Positions 8,830 to 17,191 of a DNA stretch of 64,000 nt are shown here, piece after piece. The DNA comes from Petrimonas sulfuriphila (lineage in GTDB: Bacteria; Bacteroidota; Bacteroidia; Bacteroidales; Dysgonomonadaceae): the NCBI RefSeq assembly GCF_051201015.1, contig NZ_JBPEHI010000019.1; one strand, 5' to 3'. The notes beneath the pieces were generated by a model. The model was given only the letters and a program-made list of their open reading frames with translations. It had not been told where the DNA came from and did not search any database. Each line of letters begins with the position of its first letter. Within the stretch, counting starts at the first letter, position 1. The position numbers were made by a program, and so were the translations under genes.

Positions 8830-9984
8830 TTAATAGGCGTGCCCGTCCTTGTTCAAGTCTTCGAGTTTCAGCTTCTTCCCTTCCAGCGCCCTCCAGGCAT
8901 AAACGATGTAGGCAAACACAAAAGGAACGAGCAACGAAACAATTGACATGGCCGTCAACGTGAACTCGCTGGAGGATGAATTTTGTACGGTAAGCGAGCT
9001 TTGCAGGTTGGTATACGACGGATAATATGCCGTATGGTTGTAGCCGGCCACAAGCAGCAGCATGGTTACCGCCACCACTGTGCCAGCCCCGGCAAACCAG
9101 ATTCCCTTATTGAACGATTTGTTGGCCACCGTACCGAAAATTCCCCACAGAACCGACACGACACCCAACAGGAAAAGAACAAGCACCACCGGCATCTGGA
9201 TGAAGTTGTTCAGGTACTTGTAGGGTTCCATATATACCTCCTGCGTATCCGGATTAACAGCATAGCCGTCGGAAACCAGCGTCCAGATGAGAAAAGCCAG
9301 GAAGAATACCACAAACGGCACACCGTTGTACAGCGTGTATTTTCTCGATCTCTTGTGTAACACGTCGTGATCAAGCCTGTTCACAAAAAACAGGCTCGCC
9401 ATCGTCCTTGCGAGAAAAAGAACGGCCAGCCCCAGGCACCAGTTCCTCAGGTTCCCCAGCGCTTCGAGGCCGTGAAGCGGATTGTCCCACCCGCTCATCA
9501 CGTTCCCGGCAGTTCCAAAGCTCACCAGATTCACCTTGTTGATGGTAAACTCCGATCCGGTGAAGAACGTGGCAACGGCAACACCCAGCACGAAAGTACC
9601 GATTATCCCGTTGAAGAACAGGAACGACCGATACGTCTTCGGCCCGAACACATTACCCGGCTTCGATTGAAATTCATAGGATACGGCCTGCACCACAAAA
9701 GAGAACAAAAGCAACATCCATACCCAGTATGCCCCGCCGAAGCTGGTGGCGTAAAACAACGGGAACGATGCAAAGAACGCGCCACCGAACGTGACCAGTG
9801 TGGTAAAGGTGTACTCCCATTTGCGGCCCAGGGCATTTATAACCAGTTTCTTTTCATCTTCCGTCTTCGAGATCGAATTGATCATCGACTGTCCACCCTG
9901 CACAAAAAGAAGAAAGACCAACAATCCTCCCAGCAGCGATATTATAAACCACCAGTAATTCTGTAGAAATTCGTAAGTTATCAT
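8830..9984 (-). CDS. cydB: Cytochrome bd ubiquinol oxidase subunit II
   Basis: A 384-aa polytopic membrane protein with about nine hydrophobic segments, the CydB partner of the bd-type terminal oxidase. It helps hold the haem d site while CydA carries the quinol site. The N-terminus (YEFLQNYWWFIISLLGG) and FYATSFGGAYWVWMLL are typical. It lies 44 bp after cydA and ends the operon at a clear hairpin. In Bacteroidales bd oxidase allows nanaerobic respiration and oxygen scavenging. Confidence 0.93.
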   Translation of the reverse strand: MITYEFLQNYWWFIISLLGGLLVFLLFVQGGQSMINSISKTEDEKKLVINALGRKWEYTFTTLVTFGGAFFASFPLFYATSFGGAYWVWMLLLFSFVVQAVSYEFQSKPGNVFGPKTYRSFLFFNGIIGTFVLGVAVATFFTGSEFTINKVNLVSFGTAGNVMSGWDNPLHGLEALGNLRNWCLGLAVLFLARTMASLFFVNRLDHDVLHKRSRKYTLYNGVPFVVFFLAFLIWTLVSDGYAVNPDTQEVYMEPYKYLNNFIQMPVVLVLFLLGVVSVLWGIFGTVANKSFNKGIWFAGAGTVVAVTMLLLVAGYNHTAYYPSYTNLQSSLTVQNSSSSEFTLTAMSIVSLLVPFVFAYIVYAWRALEGKKLKLEDLNKDGHAY

Positions 9985-10028
9985 AATTTGCTTGAGTTTT
10001 TAAAGTGTATAAATTATTCTGTGAAAGA

Positions 10029-11576
10029 TTAGAAATCAGGCCCTTTACGGATCTGCTTCAGCATAATGGTAACTTCCGCAATAAGTAGAACGGTGAACAA
10101 CACCGCGAAGAGGATAAAAGTGGTTATCACGTTTCCGGCAGATACTCCCGACGCTGCCGCCTGAACAGGCAGCACGTCCTGTATAGTCCACGGCTGGCGC
10201 CCCACTTCGGCAACCACCCATCCGAACTGGCTGGCCAGGTAGGCCAGCACGATACTCCATAAACCGATGTATTGCAGGGCTGTGAAGTTTTCGAGCTTTT
10301 TCCTGCTGTGGAAATACCAAACCACCGCAAAGAACAGGATGAAATATCCACCTACCATCACCATAAAGTGGAACATGTAAAACGTGAGGGGAACATTCGG
10401 GATCAGGTCTTCTTCCTTTTCCAGGAAACCGTAGCCGAAGTAGCTGTAATTGTCTTTGATGATGGTTTCGAAATTGGCGGCATCGGTATCCCGTCCTTCA
10501 CTCTTCGCTTGCTGGAAATCGGCCAGCGCCTTGTGGGCCAGCAGGCCGCGCTCCCTTTTTTCCTGGAAAGACAAGGCGGTGGAGCCGTCGGGCAGTGTGT
10601 ATCCGCCGTCAATAACGTCCTTGATGCCGGGTACAAATGCGTTTATGTTCCGATATCCCATCAGGGACAAAAGCTTGGGGATTTCTATCTTGAACAGGTA
10701 GGGATTCACGTCGTCGTTGTATGCTTCCTTTTTCGGGTTGAGCAAACCGACAGCTACCAATCCGGCCCCTTCCTTTCCTTCGTACAAGCCTTCCATGGCG
10801 GCTAGCTTCATCGGCTGCTTTTGCGTGACTTCATAGGCCGACCCGTCACCACTGACCGCAATCAATATAAACGACACCAATCCGAATATGGTGGCAATCT
10901 TTATGCTCCTGAGCGCAAAATCCTGGTGCCTCTTCTTGATCAGGTACCAGCTGCTTACCCCCACCACGAACGCGGCGCCGAGGCCCCACGACGAGGTGAC
11001 CGTATGAAAAAACTTGTTGATGGCAACGGGAGATCCGGCCACCGCCCAGAAGTCGACCATCTCGTTCCTCATGGTCTCGGGGTTGAACTCCATCCCGATG
11101 GGATACTGCATCCAGGCGTTCGCCACCAGGATCCAGAACGCCGACAGAGTGGCCCCGAGGGTCACCAGCCAGGTCGAAGCCAGGTGCATCTTTTTGCTTA
11201 CCCGGTCCCACCCGAAAAACATGATGGAAATGAACGTTGCTTCGAGGAAGAACGCCACAATACCTTCAATGGCTAGCGGCGCGCCAAAAATATCGCCCAC
11301 GAACAAACTGTAATTCGACCAGTTTGTACCGAACTGAAATTCCAGGATAATGCCCGTTGCCACACCGATAGCGAAATTGATACCGAAAATGATTTGCCAG
11401 AACTTGGCGGTTTTTTTCCATTTCTCGTCTCCGGTACGCACATACATGGTTTCCATGATAGACATGATCACGGCCAATCCCAGCGTAAGCGGGACAAAAA
11501 TCCAATGATAGCCGGCCGTAAGGGCAAACTGCCCTCTCGCCCAACCAACAGCTGATGCATTCAGTAATAAGTCCAT
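10029..11576 (-). CDS. cydA: Cytochrome bd ubiquinol oxidase subunit I
   Basis: A 515-aa CydA, catalytic subunit carrying haems b558, b595 and d and the quinol-oxidising Q loop. N-terminal WARGQFALTAGYHWIFVPL includes the haem-ligand His, and the conserved GRQPW motif is seen in VAEVGRQPWTIQDVLP near residue 435. Length is normal, so the catalytic protein is intact. Upstream in the same direction are DUF4492 and DUF3467 genes; cydB follows. Confidence 0.96.
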   Translation of the reverse strand: MDLLLNASAVGWARGQFALTAGYHWIFVPLTLGLAVIMSIMETMYVRTGDEKWKKTAKFWQIIFGINFAIGVATGIILEFQFGTNWSNYSLFVGDIFGAPLAIEGIVAFFLEATFISIMFFGWDRVSKKMHLASTWLVTLGATLSAFWILVANAWMQYPIGMEFNPETMRNEMVDFWAVAGSPVAINKFFHTVTSSWGLGAAFVVGVSSWYLIKKRHQDFALRSIKIATIFGLVSFILIAVSGDGSAYEVTQKQPMKLAAMEGLYEGKEGAGLVAVGLLNPKKEAYNDDVNPYLFKIEIPKLLSLMGYRNINAFVPGIKDVIDGGYTLPDGSTALSFQEKRERGLLAHKALADFQQAKSEGRDTDAANFETIIKDNYSYFGYGFLEKEEDLIPNVPLTFYMFHFMVMVGGYFILFFAVVWYFHSRKKLENFTALQYIGLWSIVLAYLASQFGWVVAEVGRQPWTIQDVLPVQAAASGVSAGNVITTFILFAVLFTVLLIAEVTIMLKQIRKGPDF

Positions 11577-11614
11577 AGATCTTTAAAAGATTAATTGGGT
11601 TAATAATTTTATTT

Positions 11615-11863
11615 TTATTCTTCTGAATCGAAAGACGACCTTTCAATCATTTGTTCACGCACGTATCCCGCTTTTTCCGATTCGTCGCTTACCTGTGCCT
11701 TGAGAAAATCGGGAAAAAAAATGGGCTTGAGTATGGCAAACATGATGATGAGCTTTACAATCACTATTATCCACAGTGTCCTGCCGAGTTTCGACATACT
11801 GATAAAGCCCTCCCAAAACATGGTGAACCAATTGAATTTTTCTTTTTTTACTTCTGATTCCAT
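11615..11863 (-). CDS. DUF4492 small membrane protein of the cyd operon
   Basis: A small protein with one hydrophobic segment (LWIIVIVKLIIMFAIL) and a basic/aromatic N-terminus (NWFTMFWEGF), matching DUF4492, a family usually found just upstream of cydAB in Bacteroidota. The ATG at 11863 (MESEVKKEKF) is preferred over an upstream one at 11899, whose extra residues are AT-rich leader sequence; this gives 82 aa. By position it may be a small accessory subunit of the bd oxidase, as CydX is in Proteobacteria. That role is inferred. Confidence 0.82.
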   Translation of the reverse strand: MESEVKKEKFNWFTMFWEGFISMSKLGRTLWIIVIVKLIIMFAILKPIFFPDFLKAQVSDESEKAGYVREQMIERSSFDSEE

Positions 11864-11914
11864 AAAAAAAAGTGTGATTTTTAAAATAAATGTAAACAAA
11901 AAAAGGGGGAGAGG

Positions 11915-12226
11915 CTACGCCTGCCCCATTCCTCCTATGGGAGGGAGAAAACCGGGATTTTCGTTGTTCACCGAAATGGTCCCGTTCATCTTCTCAAACT
12001 TATCAATATTGTCCTTCAGCGCCAGAAGAAGTCTTTTGGCGTGTTCGGGCGTGAGGATAATGCGCGATTTTACTTTTGCCTTGGGAATACCCGGGACAAT
12101 CCGTACGAAATCCACCACAAATTCCGAAGAGGAGTGTGAGATGATGGCCAGATTAGAATAGGTTCCCTGAGCAATTTCTTCCGTGAGCTCTATCTGAATT
12201 TGATTATCGTTGTTGAAATTTTCCAT
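11915..12226 (-). CDS. DUF3467 family protein
   Basis: A 103-aa soluble protein of the DUF3467 family: IQIELTEEIAQGTYSNLAII, then FVVDFVRIVPG and SRIILTPEHAKRLLLAL, which form the typical beta-rich fold with a final helix. The tail FLPPIGGMGQA is short and glycine-rich. It is first of four same-strand genes leading into cydAB. Family function is unknown; its place here suggests co-expression with the oxidase. Confidence 0.85.
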   Translation of the reverse strand: MENFNNDNQIQIELTEEIAQGTYSNLAIISHSSSEFVVDFVRIVPGIPKAKVKSRIILTPEHAKRLLLALKDNIDKFEKMNGTISVNNENPGFLPPIGGMGQA

Positions 12227-12350
12227 TTGCCGAGAAATTAAACATTAATAAGTGTGGAAAAGATAAATAAAGCCAAACAAAGAAATATAAAATTTATTAA
12301 ACTACAAAGCTATCCGTAAGGGAAAATGGGGAAATGGCCTGTTTTAAATC

Positions 12351-12379
12351 AAAAATGTCCCGTTTTCAGGGACATTTTT
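12351..12379. terminator. Bidirectional terminator after the transhydrogenase operon
   Basis: Inverted repeat AAAAATGTCCC / GGGACATTTTT (12351-12361 with 12369-12379), 7-nt loop, T-run on either strand. It ends the minus-strand pnt operon. Confidence 0.8.
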
Positions 12380-12391
12380 GCAACTGTTTTT

Positions 12392-14365
12392 TTAATTCAA
12401 CCACGCGATCATCGTTGAGAGCGACTCCTTGGCGTCGCCCAGCATCAGGTGAACGCCGCTCCTTTTGGTGTAAAGCGGATTCTCCACGCCAGCGTAACCG
12501 GGGCTCAGGTCGAAATTGCAGATGAAAACCTCCGGGGCCTCATCCACATTCAGCACGGGCATCCCGTAGATGGGGGTATCCACCGCATCGCGGGCAGCCG
12601 GGTTGAGCACGTCGTTGGCGCCGATCACGATCACGGCATCGGTGTCTTTGAAGTCGCCGTTGATCGCATCCATCTCGTAAAGCTGCTCGTAAGGCACGTC
12701 GGCCTCCGCCAGCAGCACGTTCATGTGCCCGGGCATGCGGCCGGCGACGGGATGGATGGCGTAACGCACTTCCGCACCGTTCGCCTCCAGCTTGTCGGCC
12801 AGCTGGCGGACCAGGTGTTGTGCCTGTGCCAGGGCCATTCCGTATCCGGGAACGATGATTACAGACCGGGCATTCCGCAGTTTTTCGGAAGAGTTGACGG
12901 CAGCAGGTTCTTCACCTGAAGAAGAAGCGGACGGTTCTTTTTTGTCCAGTTCCGAAAGTAAACGGCCGACCGAATCCTTGGCGTCGCCCAGCATCAGGTG
13001 AACGCCGTTCCTTTTGGTGTAAAGCGGGTTCTCCACGCCGGCGTAACCGGGGCTCAGGTCGAAATTGCAGATGAAAACCTCCGGGGCCTCATCCACATTC
13101 AGCACGGGCATCCCGTAGATGGGGGTATCCACCGCATCGCGGGCGGCCGGGTTGAGCACGTCGTTGGCGCCGATCACGATCACGGCATCGGTGTCTTTGA
13201 AGTCGCCGTTGATCGTATCCATCTCGTAAAGCTGCTCGTAAGGCACGTCGGCCTCCGCCAGCAGCACGTTCATGTGCCCGGGCATGCGGCCGGCGACGGG
13301 ATGGATGGCGTAACGCACTTCCGCACCGTTCGCCTCCAGCTTGTCGGCCAGCTGGCGGACCAGGTGTTGTGCCTGTGCCAGGGCCATTCCGTATCCGGGA
13401 ACGATGATCACCGACCGGGCATTACGCAGGATTTCTCCGGCCGACGGCTTACCGGATTGCTCATCCGAAGTTTCACCTTTCGGCTCTCCCATTACCGGCT
13501 GGGGCTGGACCACTTTTTTCCCCGAAACGGAGGTTTTCCCGGTTAAAATATCCATCAGGCTGCGGTTCATCGAACGGCACATGATCTGCGTCAGGAATAA
13601 TCCGGATGCACCCACAATCCCTCCGACCGAAACCAGCAGGATATCGCTGATCGCCATACCGGCAATAGCTCCGGCCACACCGCTCAACGAGTTAAGCAGC
13701 GAGATGGTAATGGGCATGTCCGCTCCTCCCACGCGGATGGAAAAAGCAAATCCGAAAAGTGCGCTGAATGCGATGCTTATCAACAGAATCAACGCAACGT
13801 CCGCAGGCAGGCCAAACACGTTTCCCGCAAAAGCGGAATAAACCACGGAAACGGTGAGCACAATCAGGCTGAAGTTCAACACGGCAGCGTGGTTTTTCCA
13901 GATTACCGGCCTCTGGGACAAAAGCTTATGCAGCTTCCCGGCAGCGACCAGGCTACCAACCAGGGTGATAACCCCCACCACTATCGCCAGGACGGCGGTA
14001 ACGTTGGAAAAGACGGGAAAATCACTTACCCACTGCCCCACTCCCAGCAACGTCAGGATACCTACCAGGGCAGATGCCAGCCCGCCTACCCCGTTCAGCA
14101 AGGCGACCAGCTGCGGCATCTGGATCATTTTTACACGGACGGCAAACGCACTTCCGATAACAACCCCCACCAACATATAAACGTATATGCTTCCAACAGA
14201 AGCAATCCGGTTGTAAAGCAACGTAACCACAATCCCCGCGAGAACACTGGCTGCACTGATGATGTTGCCCCGGACAGCCGTCTTCACCCGGCTCATCATG
14301 GAGATCCCCAACAAAACGGTGACGGACAAAACCGCACAAACAACGTAATAAAGAGTGGGTGTCAT
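12392..14365 (-). CDS. pntB: NAD(P) transhydrogenase subunit beta with duplicated NADP(H)-binding domain III
   Basis: PntB forms the membrane domain II and the NADP(H)-binding domain III of the proton-translocating transhydrogenase. Usual length is about 460 aa; this one is 657 aa. Residues 1 to about 290 hold the polytopic membrane part. A linker leads to a first domain III from residue 313 (NARSVIIVPGYGMALAQAQ), then a Ser/Glu-rich linker, then a second domain III from residue 496 to the end. The copies differ at only a few residues and both keep the GYGMALAQ NADP motif and the conserved GANDVLNPAA segment. The repeat period is 549 bp. The start overlaps the pntAb stop by 4 bp. Confidence 0.93.
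   Translation of the reverse strand: MTPTLYYVVCAVLSVTVLLGISMMSRVKTAVRGNIISAASVLAGIVVTLLYNRIASVGSIYVYMLVGVVIGSAFAVRVKMIQMPQLVALLNGVGGLASALVGILTLLGVGQWVSDFPVFSNVTAVLAIVVGVITLVGSLVAAGKLHKLLSQRPVIWKNHAAVLNFSLIVLTVSVVYSAFAGNVFGLPADVALILLISIAFSALFGFAFSIRVGGADMPITISLLNSLSGVAGAIAGMAISDILLVSVGGIVGASGLFLTQIMCRSMNRSLMDILTGKTSVSGKKVVQPQPVMGEPKGETSDEQSGKPSAGEILRNARSVIIVPGYGMALAQAQHLVRQLADKLEANGAEVRYAIHPVAGRMPGHMNVLLAEADVPYEQLYEMDTINGDFKDTDAVIVIGANDVLNPAARDAVDTPIYGMPVLNVDEAPEVFICNFDLSPGYAGVENPLYTKRNGVHLMLGDAKDSVGRLLSELDKKEPSASSSGEEPAAVNSSEKLRNARSVIIVPGYGMALAQAQHLVRQLADKLEANGAEVRYAIHPVAGRMPGHMNVLLAEADVPYEQLYEMDAINGDFKDTDAVIVIGANDVLNPAARDAVDTPIYGMPVLNVDEAPEVFICNFDLSPGYAGVENPLYTKRSGVHLMLGDAKESLSTMIAWLN
12427..12880. 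repeat. Tandem repeat encoding PntB domain III (second copy)
   Basis: Direct repeat of 12976-13429 at a 549-bp period. I count about eight base differences in some 454 bp, and long central runs are identical. It encodes the C-terminal domain III. Confidence 0.92.
12976..13429. repeat. Tandem repeat encoding PntB domain III (first copy)
   Basis: Partner of 12427-12880. Differences cluster toward the two ends, so the middle looks recently homogenised or the duplication is young. Confidence 0.92.
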
Positions 14366-14679
14366 GATGGCCTTTCCTCCTTCTTTTTCTTGTCGAACAT
14401 CCTAAGCATCCGGTGTGTAACTCCGAAACCGCCGACAACATTTACCGTAGCGGCAACAACGGCCAATCCACCCAGGATCTGTCCGGTTATAACGTCCTGC
14501 TGCCGAACGGCCGCCACCGACAAGCCCACCGCGGCTACCGCACCGAGAATGGTAATTCCCGACAGGGCGTTCATCCCCGACATCAGCGGGGTATGCAGCA
14601 AGCTCGGCACGTTTTTGATGATCACGTATCCGACCCCGGTGGCCAATGCAAAAATCACTATCAAAAAAACTGGATTCAT
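14362..14679 (-). CDS. pntAb: NAD(P) transhydrogenase subunit alpha, membrane part (PntAb)
   Basis: A 105-aa membrane protein equal to the C-terminal transmembrane part of E. coli PntA, split off as in many bacteria with three-gene transhydrogenases. It has three hydrophobic segments, with PSLLHTPLMSGMNALSGI conserved in the middle. It contributes helices to the proton channel (domain II). It sits between pntAa (28 bp gap) and pntB (4-bp overlap). Confidence 0.93.
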   Translation of the reverse strand: MNPVFLIVIFALATGVGYVIIKNVPSLLHTPLMSGMNALSGITILGAVAAVGLSVAAVRQQDVITGQILGGLAVVAATVNVVGGFGVTHRMLRMFDKKKKEERPS

Positions 14680-14707
14680 GTCAACCTCAGCAATTAAAAT
14701 TTATTTT

Positions 14708-15865
14708 TCACAATCCCATCGCTTCACGCGTTCCCTCGTGCACGATCTCGCCCTTATGGGTTACCAGGATAGAACGGACAATTTCATCGTTCAGGTCCAG
14801 CGCTACCTCTCCGTCTTTCGATAAGTATTTCACCAGGTTATAAACGTTTTGAGAGAACATCCAGGTAGAGCTGGTGGGAATTAATCCCGGTATATTCTTG
14901 ATTCCCTGAACCATCACGTTGTGGATCACCTCTTTTCTTCCTGCCGGGGTAACCTCGCAGTTACCGCCCTGATCGATGGAGATATCCACAATCACCGCTC
15001 CGTTTTTCATCGATTCCACCATTTCCCCGGTAATAAGAACCGGCGCCACCTTTCCCGGAATCAACGCGCTGCAGAACACAATGTCCATATCTTTCAGCAC
15101 ACTTGCCAGCACTTCACGCTCTTTCGCCAACCACTCCTCGGGGAGCTTTTGCGCATATCCGCCCTTGCCGACCGCCAACTCTTCCGGAATGCCGGTTTCA
15201 ATGATCCTGGCTCCGACGCTTTTGGCCTGTTCGCTGGCAGCAGGACGAATGTCCATGGCGTAAGTCACTGCCCCCAGCCGCTTGGCAGTGGCCAGCGCCT
15301 GCAATCCGGCAACACCGGCACCGATAACCAGCACGTTGGCAGGCTTAAGCATTCCTACGGCGGTGAACATCTGCGGCATGAATACCGACAGGTCGTCGGC
15401 CGCCATGATGATTCCCTTGTAACCTGCACAAGTACTCATCGAGGTGAGGGCGTCCATGTTTTGAGCGCGCGAGATGCGGGGGATGCTATCGAGTGTGAGG
15501 CCGGTCACGCCCCGGGCGGCCAATTGCTTTACCATGTTGTGGTTTACGGGTGAGGCGGGATGGATGAACGTAATCAGGAACTGCCCCGGATGCATCATCT
15601 CCACTTCGTGCTTGCCCACATTTTCGTTAAAAAGCGGTTCTTTCACTTTCAGGATGAGGTCAGCTCTTTCGAAGAGGTGCTCCGCGTCGCCTACCATTTC
15701 GGCTCCGGCTTCTCTATACTGTTCGTCGTAATAAAGCGATTTTACTCCGGCACCGGCTTCCACAAGCACGGTCATTCCGTCCTGAATAAATTTCTTCACG
15801 GTTTCGGGGGTAGCAGCCACACGAGCTTCTCCCGACATAATTTCTTTGGGAATCCCTACGATCAT
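14708..15865 (-). CDS. pntAa: NAD(P) transhydrogenase subunit alpha, NAD(H)-binding part (PntAa)
   Basis: A 385-aa soluble domain I of the transhydrogenase, related to alanine dehydrogenase. The N-terminal MIVGIPKEIMSGEARVA is the family signature, and the NAD-binding fold shows VLVIGAGVAGLQALATA near residue 180. It transfers hydride from NADH to NADP+ on domain III. First gene of pntAa-pntAb-pntB. Candidate -7 boxes (TATTTTTG on this strand) lie at 15955-15962 and 15994-16001, but no good -33 element was seen. Confidence 0.94.
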   Translation of the reverse strand: MIVGIPKEIMSGEARVAATPETVKKFIQDGMTVLVEAGAGVKSLYYDEQYREAGAEMVGDAEHLFERADLILKVKEPLFNENVGKHEVEMMHPGQFLITFIHPASPVNHNMVKQLAARGVTGLTLDSIPRISRAQNMDALTSMSTCAGYKGIIMAADDLSVFMPQMFTAVGMLKPANVLVIGAGVAGLQALATAKRLGAVTYAMDIRPAASEQAKSVGARIIETGIPEELAVGKGGYAQKLPEEWLAKEREVLASVLKDMDIVFCSALIPGKVAPVLITGEMVESMKNGAVIVDISIDQGGNCEVTPAGRKEVIHNVMVQGIKNIPGLIPTSSTWMFSQNVYNLVKYLSKDGEVALDLNDEIVRSILVTHKGEIVHEGTREAMGL

Positions 15866-16135
15866 AATTGATTTGTAATTTATTGTTCAAAATAATATTA
15901 GAAAACTAACTTTTTGGATGTTTCTCTTTGTAAAGGCCACTCAAAAATTAATCACAAAAATAGGAGAAAAAAATGACATAACGACAGTTTTAACAAAAAT
16001 ATGAGACTCCATCTCTAATAAACTCAACTCTTTTACATTCTCTTAGGAGAAAAAATTTCCGTTTGTGCAGAATAAATGTTATTTTTGTACCTTGTTTTGG
16101 GAACGTAATTCATTAATTTTTTAAATAACAAGAAT

Positions 16136-17128
16136 ATGGTAAGTTACAAAGAGTTGGGTTTGGTAAACTCAAAAGAATTGTTTAAAAAAGCGATTGAGGG
16201 AGGCTATGCTATTCCTGCTTTCAATTTTAACAACATGGAACAGTTGCAGGCAATTGTTTCTGCTTGCGTGGCAACAAAGTCGCCCGTAATTTTGCAGGTT
16301 TCCAGCGGTGCGCGCAAGTATGCCAATCAGACCCTGCTGCGTTATATGGCTCAAGGTGCCGTTCAGTATGCAAAGGAACTGGGATACGAGATACCTATTG
16401 TCCTTCACCTGGACCACGGTGACAGCTTTGAATTGTGCAAGGATTGTATCGAAAGCGGTTTCTCTTCGGTTATGATTGATGGTTCGCACCTTCCGTACGA
16501 AGAAAACATCGCGTTGACCAAGAAAGTGGTGGACTATGCGCACCAATTCGACGTGACGGTTGAAGGTGAACTGGGCGTTTTGGCCGGTATCGAAGACGAT
16601 GTTCAGGCCGAACACCACACGTACACCGAACCGGATGAAGTGGTTGATTTTGTCACCCGCACCGGAGTTGATTCTCTGGCTATCTCCATCGGAACATCGC
16701 ACGGAGCGTTTAAATTTACGCCCGACCAGTGTACACGCGACGAGAACGGCAAGTTGGTTCCCCCTATGCTGCGTTTCGACATTTTGAAAGAGATCGAAGA
16801 GCGTATACCCGGATTCCCCATCGTTCTGCACGGTTCTTCTTCGGTTCCACAGGAATACGTGGATATCATCAACCAATACGGCGGCAAGCTGAAAGACTCG
16901 ATCGGTATTCCCGAAGAATGGCTGCGTGAAGCTGCCAAATCGGCTGTATGTAAAATCAATATCGACTCCGACGGCCGCCTGGCTATGACAGCTGCCGTTC
17001 GTGAAGTGTTCGCCAACCAGCCCGCTGAGTTTGACCCGCGCAAATACCTGGGCCCGGCTCGCGAATCGTTGAAGAAACTCTATATGCACAAAACCGAGAA
17101 AGTACTCGGCAGCGCAGGCAAAGCGTAA
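16136..17128 (+). CDS. fba: Class II fructose-bisphosphate aldolase
   Basis: A 330-aa zinc-dependent aldolase of glycolysis/gluconeogenesis, cleaving fructose 1,6-bisphosphate into DHAP and glyceraldehyde 3-phosphate. The metal-site motif HLDHGDSFELC (about residues 101-111) and the HGSSSVP phosphate-binding motif near residue 230 are present. Upstream, TATTTTTG at 16080-16087 matches the -7 consensus. It ends at a bidirectional terminator shared with the opposing lipoprotein gene. Confidence 0.95.
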   Translation: MVSYKELGLVNSKELFKKAIEGGYAIPAFNFNNMEQLQAIVSACVATKSPVILQVSSGARKYANQTLLRYMAQGAVQYAKELGYEIPIVLHLDHGDSFELCKDCIESGFSSVMIDGSHLPYEENIALTKKVVDYAHQFDVTVEGELGVLAGIEDDVQAEHHTYTEPDEVVDFVTRTGVDSLAISIGTSHGAFKFTPDQCTRDENGKLVPPMLRFDILKEIEERIPGFPIVLHGSSSVPQEYVDIINQYGGKLKDSIGIPEEWLREAAKSAVCKINIDSDGRLAMTAAVREVFANQPAEFDPRKYLGPARESLKKLYMHKTEKVLGSAGKA

Positions 17129-17155
17129 TCCACTTTACGGTTTCTGAATTATACT

Positions 17156-17187
17156 AAAATCCCCGGCTATACTGGCCGGGGATTTTT
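17156..17187. terminator. Bidirectional terminator between fba and the fimbrillin-like gene
   Basis: Perfect 12-bp inverted repeat AAAATCCCCGGC / GCCGGGGATTTT (17156-17167 with 17175-17186), 7-nt loop. It serves both convergent genes. Confidence 0.85.
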
Positions 17188-17191
17188 ACTT

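Noticed and set aside
9367..9966. Open frame of 199 codons opposite cydB
   Set aside because: Arg/Gln/His-rich translation without motifs, an antisense shadow of a clear membrane protein gene.
12427..13429. PntB duplication as an assembly artefact
   Set aside because: The copies differ at several bases and have distinct linkers, so an exact false duplication is unlikely, though long-read proof is lacking.
16169..17089. Long open frame (306 codons) on the minus strand inside the aldolase gene
   Set aside because: It is fully antisense to fba, has no recognisable domain and follows from codon bias of the real gene.
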